Origin: Colletotrichum lupini
Lineage: Eukaryota > Ascomycota > Sordariomycetes > Glomerellales > Glomerellaceae
Length of the DNA stretch: 64,000 bases
NCBI RefSeq assembly: GCF_023278565.1
Contig: NC_064678.1
Location: 62,001-126,000 of the forward strand
Direction of reading: 5' to 3'
The position numbers and the translations under genes were made by a program. Numbering within the stretch: the stretch's first letter is position 1; each line of letters opens with the position of its first letter. Positions 1 to 11,964 of this stretch are shown one piece after another. The notes under the pieces were generated by a model. It was not told the origin of the DNA and did no database searches. It saw nothing but the letters and a program-made list of their open reading frames with translations.

Positions 1-752
1 CGCCGAATTGGTGTATGCGAACTTCGGCGAGTTGAAAGACTTTGAGCTGCTGAAGTCGCATGGAATCTCCGTGAAAGGCAAAATCGTCATATGCAAGTAT
101 GCCAAGGTCTTTAGAGGCCTCAAAGTTAGAGCAGCCGAACAGTACGGGGCAGCCGCTGTCATTCTGTATAACGACCCTCAAGAGGACGGCGAATACACTG
201 TTGAGAATGGCTATGAGCCCTACCCTCATGGTCCAGCAAGGCATCCCAAAATAATTCAGCGAGGCAGCGTCGACTACTTCTCCGTGGCCGTGGGTGACCC
301 CACGACACCCGGGTACCCCAGTTTGCCAGACACCGACCTTGAACGACAGGATCCTGGTCACGCAACCCCAAGGATACCATCTCTGCCAATCTCTTATGCG
401 GATGCTATTCCTTTCCTTCAGGCATTGAACGGCCATGGACTTATACCTAGTCAGATAGCCGGTGAGCACAGCGACTGGAAAGGATGTCTTCCGGCAGTGG
501 ACTATTGTACTGGCCCTAGCCAAGCCAGAGTCTTTCTATCGAACCAAGGTGAGCAATTTTGATCTCAAGCTGTCCGGAAACCAGGCAGAATTTCTGACTA
601 TATTCCCAGGCACTTACAAATACGCCCCGATCTACAACGTTATCGGGACTATACGTGGGACTACTGAAGAGAGCATCGTTCTTAGTAATCACCATGATTC
701 TTGGTACTGTGGAGCTATCGACCCAGTAAGTGGGACGGCGGCCATGAACGAG

Positions 753-3700
753 CAGCGCTTATACCCATTCAAATTAATCAAACAAATAAGTTAAACAAAT
801 AGTTAAATATAGGAATTTCAGCAAGTTAAATAATTAAATATCATAAGGCCTTATATTTAACGTATTTAATTAAATATAAGGTCGCTTAAAAAAAAGAAAA
901 TCCGGGGCCGGGCTAATTAAAAATCGATATTCCTAACTACACCCTATAAAAGTTTATAATTAAGAATATAAATACCTAGAGCGGGATTCGAACCCGCAAC
1001 TCTTTATTTATAATTATAAGTTCGGTATTATACTACTTAACTAAATAAATTACTAATAATTACTATAAAAAAAAGCCTAAGTATTATAAAGCCCTAAATT
1101 TAGTATTTTATTATATTTAAGAATTTAAAAAACCTCTAGTACCCCCTTTTTTTAATATTAATAAAACTAACGAAGTTACGTATTACTATTTCTAACCTTT
1201 TACGACTATTATAATTATTATTAATATTAATTAAATTATATATTAATCGATTTACTATATCGTAATTAATTAATTAATAATAAGTTATATAATCTTCGGT
1301 ACGTAGCTACTATTTCGGTTACTTTATAGCTATAGACCCTAACTAACGCTAGCTTCGTATTATTAACTAATTTTAATAATCGTAATAACCTCCTCGCCCT
1401 TTTAAAAATAATTTAAAAAAAGAGGACTTTTATTAATAATAATTTAATATTATAAAAGGGTATAAGGCTAAGGAAATCGTAAATCTACTTAAAGGGGGTC
1501 TTTATTTAAAAGATTTATAATAAAAATATTCGAGGCGAAGTCTTTTAGTTTTATTATTATTATAATAAAATAAGTATCGTTACTTATTTTAAAATAGTAA
1601 TTACGAGCTTAGTAACGGCTTATTTAAAGTTAAAATACTAAGTAATAAATCTAAGCTTTAGTAAGTCGTTATATTTATTAAAATCCTCTAAGTACGACTT
1701 TATGCTAAAAAGATAAAAACTTATTTTTAATATTATTATAAAGGGCTAAGTAATAAGAATTAAGGAATTAGTAATTAGGTATATTATTAATAATAATAGC
1801 CTATTTATAACTTTTTATAATCCTTACCTCCGGGCCTTCTTTTATTAATTAAATTATAATATTACTAATAAACTCTTATTATTATATAAAAATATAAAAA
1901 AAGAGCTAAGTAGGATCTTCGCTAAGAAAAAAATATAATTAAGGTAAAGATCCGGAGGTTAATAATAAAAGTCTACTTATTATTTAATTTATAGACCTTA
2001 CTAATACGGAATACTATTATTACCGTTTTTATTTACTTTTTAAACTATACTAAGTAATAAATATAATACCTTATTATTTTATAATAATAATATAGTACTT
2101 ATAATAGGGCTAATATTACTTAGATTATAAAATCGATAATAAATAACTAGGAATTAGGTAACTAAGTCGGAGTAGTTATTTATAATAATACTTTAAATAA
2201 CGATACTTACTTAGGTTACTTATATCCTATATTATCTTATACCTATATTTAAAAAGATATTCTTAATTAAAAAATAAGGTATTACGGTTATATTCTTAAC
2301 CTCGTTAATAAGGCCTTTTTATTTAGTAATAATAAAGAGGTATTTAAGTAAGAATTAGATATATTAATTAATACTAAGTAATTTTAAAAAGATCTTAACT
2401 TTTAATACACAAGGGGCCCTATTAATAAGCTTCGGAACGTTATTAAATTTATTTATTTATTACTTTAACGATATAAGGCCTTCTTCGAGGTTAGTAATAA
2501 GACTAACGAGAACGATATATTTACTTTTTTTAAAAAGTCGTTATAAGAGCTTATACTAACGCTTAATAATAATATAAAATAGAATTCGATATATTTTATA
2601 ATATAGCGCTTTTTATAAAAAAAAAGTAAATTTATACTTTTTTAATAACTAGTCGAGCTTATAAAGATCTAAAGTAACGGATCCTTATTAAGGACGTTTT
2701 TAATAATAATAATTAGTAGTTATTAACCGAGCTAAAGGCAGTACTTAAGCTATTTTATTTTTAAATAATAAGATATTAGGGCTAGGGTACAAAAGATAGT
2801 TATAGCCGTTTATAAGAAATAATAATAAGTCTTAAGTACCTTATTAACTATCTTAAAGAGTAAAAGAAGTTATATAATAAACCTTTTAAAAAAGAAATAA
2901 ATCTTATAGTTTTTTAAATCGTAGCGTTATAATCGTAATTAACGTAAGTAATATTACCTCGTTAATAATTAGCTCGTTATTAATTTATATCCTAACTTTT
3001 TTTTTAACTTTTAATTTTAAGTAATATCCCTTATTATATTTAATCTAAATATATACTTAGGGAGCGGGTAAAGCTATTTTTCAATAATAATTTTAACTCG
3101 CGAGGATATTTCTAATTATTAGTTATTAATACTTAATAAGTCCTTAATAAGTATTATACTAAGTTAAATAACTCTCTACTCTATATTATAATAATTATTC
3201 TTTACCCTAAGTAAGGATTAAAATAGCTAAAAAAGAGGTAGGATATACTTAAGTAGAGCTACTAGCTATTTAATACGAAAAAGGGACTCTACGATTATTA
3301 ATAAAAATAGTATATAAATAAAATAATAAGTCCTCCTCTTCCTTATTGTTTAAGTCCTCCTCCTTTATTACAATAGTTATAAACTACTTTTAATACCCTT
3401 ACGATTTTAAAAAGTATTATAAAAGACTTATAATACTAGTAATAGTTAATATCTCGAATAATAAACGTAGTAATTAACTATGCGCCTAAGCTTAATTAAT
3501 ATTACTTATAAATTATCCCTTAGCTAGTCCTTAACTTAATTTAATAATAAATTAATTATTAACTAACCTATTTAACGTTAAGTAAGCTTATACTTAATAT
3601 TTTTATAATTCTTATAATAGTAATAAACTACGAGAGGATATTTAGCTTTACGAAGTTAACTTTAACCTTATAATAATTATTAATAAGATCCTCTATACTA

Positions 3701-3963
3701 GAGGAGGTCTAATATCTTAAGAACTAGCTTTATAATAATATTATAAAAATAAGAGGTTAATTTTTTAATTAAAAGAGCTAATTAAGGTAAAGTCTATAAG
3801 TTAGTACTATAAGGACTTTCGTAATAGCTTTATTTAATTCCTAATTAGGAAATTAGTCAAATTTATTAATTAATTATTAAATAATTAAATATAGCGCGAG
3901 AAATAAGCTAAATAATCAAATACGAACCTTATATTTGATTTGTTTATATGGGTATAAGCGCTA
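753..3963 (+). mobile_element. hAT-superfamily DNA transposon copy 1, RIP-degraded
   Basis: The ends are inverted: left CAGCGCTTATACCC, right GGGTATAAGCGCTA (last G changed to A). It is flanked by the 8-bp direct repeat TGAACGAG (745-752, 3964-3971). An 8-bp target duplication plus YAG-type ends is diagnostic for hAT. The interior is strongly AT-rich, with stops only where Q or W codons would be. Around 3130-3270 the plus strand still shows a fungal hAT-like stretch (YYTKL, SPLY, then a series matching the IIL-P-...LK-L region), so the transposase lay on the plus strand. A second copy at 54434-57649 has the same length and matches throughout with different point changes, so both were mutated after copying. 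No intact ORF remains. Confidence 0.93.
974..1050 (-). ncRNA. tRNA-like gene (77 nt) inside hAT copy 1, RIP-altered
   Basis: On the minus strand there is a perfect T-arm (GCGGG TTCGAAT CCCGC), which also forms an internal B box, a D-arm-like segment (TAGTTAAGTAGTATAATA), and a 7-nt loop CTTATAA that would give anticodon UAU. The anticodon stem 5' arm CCGAA faces TTATA, which would be TTCGG before C-to-T/G-to-A changes. The acceptor strands ATTTATT / TCTAGGT pair at 5 of 7 positions including wobble. The variable region is longer than normal (about 11 nt). The same 77-nt unit lies at the same offset in copy 2 (54654-54730). It is probably a captured tRNA or SINE-like module and unlikely to be a working tRNA now. 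Confidence 0.45.
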
Positions 3964-5401
3964 TGAACGAGGTCGCTAGGGCCCTTGGCGAGCTTTACTT
4001 AAAAGGCTGGAAACCATACAGGAAGATATAAGTAATGCATTGTTATAGTTCCAAGATTCAACCGGTAAGGGTTATGTCTCACTACCCATGACATGCAGAA
4101 TACTAGCAAACTGGGACAACGAAGAATACGGCCTGGTCGGCTCTACCGAATGGGGCGAACACCACCAGGATGATTTAAGCAAGAACTGTGTTGCCTGTAA
4201 GTCTTATGAAATGTCTGGATTGTGGGAATGATAGGAGCTGATCTTTGCTCAGACCTTAATGTTGACGAGGCGACCAATGGTGGGACGATCCTTGGCGCGA
4301 CAGGTAGTCCTCTTCTTGCAAGCGTGCTTCGTGATGTTACTCGCATGGTCCAATCGCCGATCAACGAGAATCGAACAGTCTATGATGACTGGCTGAGCGA
4401 CCAAAAGCGAGCCAACCCAGAGCAGGTGATCCCAACCCTCGATCTAATGGGTACGGGAAGTGATTACACGGTCTTCTTCGATCATCTCGGCATTCCATCC
4501 GTTGACCTGCTCTTCAATCGGCAGGGAAAGGGTGTTTATCCTTATCATACCAACTACGATAGTCACTACTGGGTCGAAAACTTTGGCGATATCGGCTTCA
4601 AGAAGCACCTTGCGATGGCTCAACTCTGGGGGTTATTGACGGTTCGCCTTGCTGGTTTGGGTAATATTGCGTTCGAGGCAGCGGAGTATCCGAGGACCCT
4701 CGCTCATCACTTGGAGAAGCTCAAGGCCAAATATGATAACGTCCTCAGCTTTCATGCTCTGAGCAACGCAGTCACGCATTTCAAAGACGCCGCGTCTCGA
4801 TTAGACGCGATATCGCCACTCAGAGTCGCTCCAGGAAACATGCAAGTTGACAATGAAGTCAACAAGGCCTATCTCTATCTTGAGCGGCAGTTTCTTTTGC
4901 CAAAAGGGGCTGGGTTGACTGGGCGGGAGTGGTATCGACATGCTGTAAGTTTTAGTCTGAGGTCCCCGTTGTTCGTGTTCTAATATCCTGGCAGATCTTT
5001 GCACCAGGACTGTGGTATGGCTATGACGGAGTCATCTTTCCCGGAGTTGTGGAATGCTTGGAAGATGGTAACGACGAGGGTGCTGCTGAGTGGCTAGAAA
5101 AGATAATCGCTGCCATCCAGAGAGCCACATACAGCTTGCTATAAACCTGCGAAGAAGTACACTATCGGTTTAAACATTTCAATACAACATTCATTCAAAG
5201 ACTTTGCACGGAAATTCCTCGTCCAGGCCAACACGCCTGGGGCAGAAAACGCTTTGAATGTTACAATGATCCATTCTATTGAAGTCAACATCGATGACAT
5301 TCCTGGAGCATGGAAATCAATGGAAATAATCTCAAATGACAATCAAACGACGATGGTTACCTCCAGGGCTCGCTATCACCTAAGTCAGCAGATGGCGGCA
5401 A

Positions 5402-6194
5402 TCAGGATTCCTTAACATCACTCACTGGCCCGTGTGAGGTACTCGAGTTCGGGACGAGATGAGTCTTGCTTTGATATCGTATAGTTCCAGCGAGTTCCTC
5501 CATGTTGCCTCTCACATACTCGAGGTACTTAGGCGCACCGGGAATGTCAGTATTGTCTGCCAATACAACTGATCCCTTGTGAAGAACTCCAAGTTCCTCA
5601 CAGAGCTTCAAATCTGGAAGGTAGATGTCTTCCCAGTGGTCGAAGAAGACTGCATCAACACTTTCGGTCTTAAGATCTCCGTTCTTCACAAGAGTCTCCA
5701 AGGACTCTGCGCCTGGTCCGTCAAGGACAGTGACAATGTCGCTCATACCAGCTAGTTTCACAACATCTCGTGCAATCTCTGCTAGTTCGGGGTCGAGCTC
5801 GAAACTGTAAACGCGAATGCCACTATTGTCGCCTGGATAAAACTCTCTCAGCATGGCGCCCCATGCTATCGTCGAATTGCCAACAAAGCTTCCAAACTCG
5901 ACCATCACCTTTAGCTTTGGGCTCATATCTGCGAGAGCGACTCGGGCCAGGTTCATCTTGGTTTCACGGAATATCATGGGGAGCTTTTCGGTGTTGGCAA
6001 AGTCCTCTATAAGTCGCACAAGTTCCCAAGGGTTCTCTTTGAATTTATCCTCCGGTAAAGCGGATACATGTTTGTGCAAAGCAACAGCGCGAGCTTTGCA
6101 AAACGATTGGAACTAAGTCAGAAGGCGATTAGCATGCTTTCCTGTGGAATAAGATGTAGCTTACGTCTTTGATGTTATGATGAGGATGGGCCAT
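5402..6194 (-). CDS. COMT-like SAM-dependent O-methyltransferase
   Basis: There are two exons, 6194-6165 and 6112-5402, with a 52-nt intron (6113-6164, GTAAGC..TTAG); the product is 246 aa. The ATG at 6194 gives a short first exon starting MAHPHHNIKD; without it the ORF would lack a good start. A TATA-like box lies near 6215. The fold is class I methyltransferase of catechol-O-methyltransferase type: SAM motif VEFGSFVGNST (about 80-91), the acidic motif YSFELDP, the metal-site region FFDHWED (Asp168) and LADN followed by PGAPKYLEYVR, as in mammalian COMT. The position of the catalytic Lys in rat COMT (DHWKD) is Glu here (Glu171). It is cytosolic by sequence (no signal peptide). It lies 257 bp beyond the peptidase, convergent with it. 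The substrate cannot be read from the sequence. Confidence 0.88.
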
Positions 6195-6747
6195 ATTCTT
6201 GAATGTGTTCTGAAAAGCGCCTTTATATTTTCTACGGCATGAAGCAAGTACCATGTCTCAATTCAACTACCTCACTTTCCCTGATGAGACATCAGTACGA
6301 GAACCTTTTATTCCATCTAACATGACTCCATTCGGAACAGCCCCACTAACTTGGCATTTCGGTTCACTCCAGAGCGGGGCTGTTCCGAACGTCGAAACGT
6401 TCAGTCACCAGAATTACGGTGTGTCATCTGAACTTTTATTGGATGGAGCGACACAACATCGAACTATACGTTGCAAGTGGCGGCTTTTATGACGCGGCAA
6501 GCTCATGCGCCCTACAAACATACGCCTTATGAGAGCCTCGTTGTCCGAGCCTCCGAGCCGCTGACTTCTGATCTATGTCTTGGCGACATTGGCAACACTA
6601 CGGCAACTCGCCCTGGATCCAATCACGGTCGTCGGGGCTTGTGTCAAAAGCTTATCAACACGGCCTTCAGTATTTTGCAAACCCCGAGATCAAGGGTTCT
6701 ATTGATGACTAAATCGAAAGTCGCAGGCCCGGTGGTGTTATAAGGTC

Positions 6748-6918
6748 TTAGCGTAAGGTCAAGGGTCAACTTCTTTACTCGATGCTGTATCAAAAGGCAC
6801 TACGCAGCTGTAGTAGTTACATGAAGTAAAATTGATGAAATCAGTGATAACAGCCTCGCTGGGTAAGCGATAGACTATCAGTAACTAAGTCAAGTCGTCA
6901 TCGTTGACCTTACGCTAA
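6748..6918. mobile_element. Short MITE with 15-bp perfect terminal inverted repeats
   Basis: The ends are TTAGCGTAAGGTCAA and its exact reverse complement TTGACCTTACGCTAA, 171 bp apart outer edge to outer edge. There is no ORF inside. Reading the outer TA on each side as a target duplication would make it a Tc1/mariner-type (TA) MITE. Only one copy is visible in this window, so the transposon family is inferred from structure alone. Confidence 0.65.
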
Positions 6919-8945
6919 ATTTGCAGCATGCCTGTTGGAGTTTCGTATTCGCGGAAAGACATGGTAGCTAGGGTTCCGGCAGACTCCTATCAAGTCGATG
7001 ATATCTCAACGCGTGATCGTGTACGTTTGTTGTGAGTGAAGTACGCGAACGAAAGGGCAGGAAAATGTCCCGCCGTTGATAGTTTGGTAAATCATAGCGA
7101 AGCTGTCAGCTTCGGACTGGTTTCGATGTCATGGCAAAGCTTTCTATCATCAAGACAATCATCAGGTAGGTTGAGCTGACTTTCATATGACTGTGTACAC
7201 ATCTCAGTCAAGGCCCAATTCCATCAGTGACGGCATGTTTTGAGTATCACAATGATTTGAGGTGTAGAAATATTGTTAACTTGGATGAGAGGAAGTTGAT
7301 TTCCCATTCATACTGGGAACCAAGACCATTAGTAAAATGCCGCTGGGCTGAATGAAGACTTCATGATCATCTTTTACAGCTTGATATAACTCACTTAGGA
7401 TACAGGCGCATCATCGGAGCAAGAAATAAAGTGTTTACGAAAGGCATGCATGAGAGCAACGATGCTTTGAGCAGGGCTTACAGCCCAGCGAACTCCTCCC
7501 CCTACCTTATGTTGCAAGCATGCCATCCATCATCTACCACTCATGGGGGATTCAAGGCCTAGGAACAAGCTAACGTATAAAACTTCTACGATTCAGTCAA
7601 TGGATGTATGAAGACAGCCTCTATCTGGTATTATAAATTGTGAGATAGCTCAGGTGAACTTTTTCTCTTTTGGTCGGGACAAGATGCTGCGGGCCGGTGT
7701 TTGAACTTTTCGACTACATCACACGGCAGAATCTGGACTTATTATAGGAAATTGGTTAAGTGTGGATTGCTTTCGTGTATTTAGTCCGGCATGGGTATGA
7801 ATCTCGTTGCCTCGTACATCATGCCCTTCGAGGCCTTGGGGCCCAGGGACCGAACTCTAGGGGCTTTAGGTCCCATTTATGTCACCTGTAGGCCACGGCT
7901 CTCATATTTACAGCCTTTCTATGGGCATATGCGTTATTCATGTTCTCCGAATGTGGAATCATTGTTGGATTTATCAGACTCTTGTCAATTATTGTATGTA
8001 GGGAGAGGGAACAAGCCATGAGAATATTGGGTCATGAGGAACAGCATCCCGAGAGAAGACAATGGATCGCCAGCCTGACACGTATCATTATATCGATTGT
8101 TGCAACAAGTCATCAGAATCAACCCTGCAAGTGACTGCATCGAAATTACTTGATGGCACCGTTTGTCAAAATTCATCTTCGACCTAGTCCAAGAGTCAGG
8201 ATCCTCATGTCGTGTCGTCCTGATGGGAACTTTGGCAGCTTGTTCTCAAATGTGCATGAGCCAGGTTTACTGGCAATCTAGGGTTTGGCAGTCCTGTGGA
8301 AACTGCTTCAGTTCTAGGCACCTAGCTTAAACCCAGTCTATTGTGTTTGATGGCTATGACGCATATAGGTGGTATCCATCATTTAGTCGTGGTGATATTG
8401 CGAGGCAATCATTGACTGGGTGAGCACTCCACTCATGGCCTATCATGTTGGCGGACATGAGAAGATCCAAGGACTTGGATACGGCTTTTCTCTCGCCAGG
8501 TGAGGATATGCCGAGGGCAGGGTGCTGATTGGTGGCTAAGGTGTGTTGTAGAGTCGGGTTTGTATATCAGGCTCTTCGTGTCTCTCGAGTTACTACTGTG
8601 ATTTCGTAATTACTGGTTGTATAATGTATTGCTCGCGTATGACGTAAGGACATCTCCCTTGGTAGGTTACGAAGTGGTTGACTGTATTTTTCAAGGCCGT
8701 GAGTTGAAGTAGAAAGATTGGAAACCGGCGTTTATATAAGTATGAGTGAATGTTGCTGCGCCCGCAGCCACGCGAAGGGTGAGCGCCCGTCCATCTGAAG
8801 AATAGACTATCTACGGATAATCGGGGGCGCTTGGGCGCCATTTGATGTCAAAATGAGAGAGAGAGCGCCCGCAAAGACGCAAGTCAGCGGGACAGACCCA
8901 GGCGGACGGGACGGGAGGAGCAGGAACAAAGTTGATCTACTAACT

Positions 8946-8989
8946 CTAAAGTTGCCGTGCGGCCGTTGGGCGATGAACGGCAACTTTAG
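8946..8989. repeat. Perfect 13-bp inverted repeat (hairpin), 18-nt loop
   Basis: The arms CTAAAGTTGCCGT (8946-8958) and ACGGCAACTTTAG (8977-8989) are exact complements. The loop is GC-rich. No gene is recognised within a kilobase on either side. It could be a DNA-binding palindrome, a small MITE remnant or an RNA hairpin. Confidence 0.7.
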
Positions 8990-11944
8990 CAAAGCATGGA
9001 ATCTTTTCAGACCAGGGCAGATATGAGACATGTCCAAATCACGTTTAAAGTTTTTGATCGACCATCTGTTTTGTTCCTCACTCTCATGTAAGTGCACGAT
9101 GTGGAGCAAGTGAGACGGATCACCTAGAAGCCTGGCGCCCAATGGGTCAGATGAATGACAGATTGCGAGCTCGCCAGTGATGGCTCATAAAGAGGGAAAC
9201 GACTTTGACACCAAGAGTCCGAGACTGAGAGGCCGCGCGTGTGACACGTACATACGAGAGTAGTTCTTTATCAGTACTTTGTACAAACGAAGAGGATTTG
9301 ACGCTTCATGCTATATACCGTGTTAGCCGGTATTCCTTGGCGAATGCAATGGGAGCGACTAGTCTAGGGCGGCATGATTTGAGAGACGAATGGAGATTTC
9401 GGATATGAATGGTTAGGGGTATGATGAGTGCTGCAGGAACCAGGAATGGCGCTGGTTGCTGATAAGGCTGCAAGTCAGCAGACGGACTCTGATTATCTCT
9501 GTATCATTAAGGTAGATGTCCACAAGCAAATGGGAGAAGCTATGAAGGTCACTCGTAACGAGCGATGAGCTACTTAGTTGCATGATGCGGAAGCGAAACA
9601 CTGAGTCCGAACATGAAATAGAGGTGAGAACAACAAGGTGACGACGACGAACATTGGCGCTTGATTTGAGAAGCCGTGTTCAGTGTGTGAGATGCCAATG
9701 GTGAGAGATTGAAGGTGAGGAGAGTCGTCGTCGTCTATCAGGTGCCCCGTTTCGGTCGTTCGTTGGAAGACGAAAAGGGAAAGAGGGATGGGGGGACCCC
9801 CTGCAGGGTCAGACAAGGGTATGGACCGTCCCACTGGTGCCTGCCTCGCCTTATCATTGCCAAGATGACGCTAGCATTCTCAGCCCCACCGTGCCGAAAG
9901 ATAAGAGGGGACAGCCAATCAGAGGCGCGGCCATTCAAATACAGGAAGAACCAACCTGGCTTGCAGCTTCTCCAAATGGCTTCGTCTGCGTGGTCGCTGG
10001 CCAGTAAGGTGCGGATAGATTTTGGTTCTTTCCATGGATGCAGTGTTCGTTCCCGCAAGGCAAGAGCAAACGGAGCAGCAACGCATGCTCCTTCTAGCGT
10101 TCCTTTCCTTTGGTTATTGGTGTCCATTTCATGCTCATTTCGTTCCCGCCCAAAGTGTTCCAACAGTGTGCAATTGCGACAGCCTACAGGCACCCCTCGA
10201 GGTACGTATTCACTGAGGTACTGGGACAGACTCCGAAAGGATGCTACCTACCTAGGTAAGGTGAGGGAAAGTACCTTTGTCAGCACCGGGTTTTCCAAGC
10301 CCCGCCCACCGCCCACCTTCTCTCCCGTCCACGGGTCTCCCACTTCAGACCAGAAGTTCAGGCTCAACTCTCCTGCGCATCAGACGAATGCTGCCACAAC
10401 CACATGGGCGAAACCTAGACGCAAGCAAGGCACCCTCTCAATGCTCGTGCGAATGGGACGCTCCATCAATGTCTTGGCTCGATGATTCTCTGCTCCATCG
10501 GGGTGATAATGACGTCATATCGCCCATCCCAAGAGAATCCGGGGCATATGGCTCGTTGGCTCGTCAATGTGAGGGATCATCGAATCCCACCATCATGCTA
10601 CGACCGCCTTGCACTTCTCACCCTCTCCCGCCCACGATTAAAAACGCCACGGTAAAGAGCTGATTACTGGCTCTGACTCCACGATAAGAGATATCCGTCG
10701 TCTACTCGAATTTTCTTCTGTCTGAGTAACAGCAGTCTCCGCCATAGCAAGCAGCCATCGGCAAGCCAGCAATCTCGATTCCCCACCTCACCATCAACTG
10801 AACTTGCGCACCAACAGCGATTCATGCAACACCTGATTCAACATCTTCATTCGCGCAGCTTTGCTTTCATCAACGCTTGTCAGACGCGCTACCTCTATCA
10901 GGCGTTTAACCCTCGGCTTTTAGGTGTTGTAATTACCTACGGCGCATTTCCGTCATGGCCTTTTCTTCTATCAACTTATCAACCAAGGTAGCCCGGTTTC
11001 GGTGCCGTCTTATCTCTTAGTGGACCTGAAGGATTCCCGACCTTTCCCCAGCGGCGCAGCATATTCACGGAACAGCAAGGTGAAGGATCAAGGACAGCCT
11101 GTGAGCCTTTCCCGATTGCATCCGATTGCATGTGTCGTTTTGGCCTCGCGCGGTCTCGCACATTCTGGCGGACTGGAAGCGGTGCAATCAAACCAGTCTG
11201 GGCTTGTTCGAAGCCCCGCACCGCAACTACTCATCTTGCGAGAACGCTTCGATCAGGCTTGAGATTAGCGACTCGGACTACACACTGTTGATGGCCTGCA
11301 GATTCTCTGATAATGTGCCAGACCACCGGACTAGCACCATCACCCGAGTCATCGCTCGCCATGTGGGTGATTCACCTTTCGCTAGCGTCACCGACACGTT
11401 CTTCAGCTCGAAGACTATCCATCCGTGAATATACTTCGTGCGGATACACAAACGAACCAAGTTTGACTTCTGAGACGCAGCTGACGATGCCGGTCCCCCG
11501 CGTGCGATATCGGGCTTTCTCAACCATGGAGACCCCTCTAGCCTCTAGGTTGTCTTGTCACTGTGTCGCTTTGACACCGGAGTCTGAGCACTTTTGAAGG
11601 ACGCCTCCTTCTGCACCTTTCTTCTTCTCCGACACCATGCAATCGGGACAAACAACGTTCACCGCCCGCCAATCATCCGTGGCCGTTTCTTATTTGACTC
11701 CCATGTCGTATCGTATCCGTGATAGCAGCTATGAAGATGGCGTCGAGCTAGTCCTGTCAAATTCCAACGGCGGAATACCTTAATTTCTGTCGATCGACAT
11801 GCTGCAGCAACTCTGACAACGTGTGGTTGCGACGAGTTAATACGACTTACAATGACATCGATGTCTGAGCCACCATGCCCCATTCTCTAGGAACAAGACA
11901 TGTGGCTGGTGCTGCCTGTTGCGCAAAGCACCCATGGCCCATCT

Positions 11945-11964
11945 ATCCATCCATCCATCCATCC
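11945..11964. repeat. (ATCC)5 microsatellite
   Basis: Five uninterrupted ATCC units, preceded by one ATCT unit, in gene-free DNA. Confidence 0.9.

Larger units (their letters stand above)
1..5144 (+). pseudogene. M28B glutamate carboxypeptidase II-like peptidase, 5' partial, split by hAT insertion
   Basis: The reading frame is open from base 2, so the start lies upstream of the window. The first part is a PA domain (KGKIVICKYAK, AAAVILYNDP), then the M28 core begins (YNVIGTIRG, NHHDSW, GAIDPVSGTAAMNE). After the transposon at 753-3963 it resumes with VARALGEL, NWDNEEYGLVGSTEW, GSDYTVFFDHLGIPS and the C-terminal dimerisation-like domain ending IFAPGLWYGY... to TAA at 5142-5144. Introns I infer: 549-609, 4028-4098, 4197-4252 and 4945-4994; each keeps the frame and the family alignment. 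Metal-ligand motifs (HHDSW, DP, EE) are present. The insertion sits in the ATG AAC GAG codons, duplicated on both sides (TSD 745-752 and 3964-3971). The donor of intron 4028-4098 reads ATAAGT instead of GTAAGT, probably RIP spill-over. Family assignment is firm; loss of function is inferred from the 3.2-kb insert and the broken donor. Confidence 0.9.

Noticed and set aside
4197..4234. 38-nt intron ending at the first TAG in the peptidase
   Set aside because: Gives a TGA codon at the junction; the CAG at 4252 (56 nt) restores the family sequence YLNVDEA.
6253..6743. Two short plus-strand ORFs upstream of the O-methyltransferase
   Set aside because: No domain; the region serves as the methyltransferase promoter.
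9709..10485. 258-codon plus-strand ORF
   Set aside because: Rich in Arg, Ser, Lys and Pro with no domain; overlaps an equally long minus ORF (9738-10193); nothing suggests coding.
11637..11783. 48-codon ORF after a pyrimidine-rich tract
   Set aside because: Good ATG context but no family, no following exon found; could be an upstream ORF at best.
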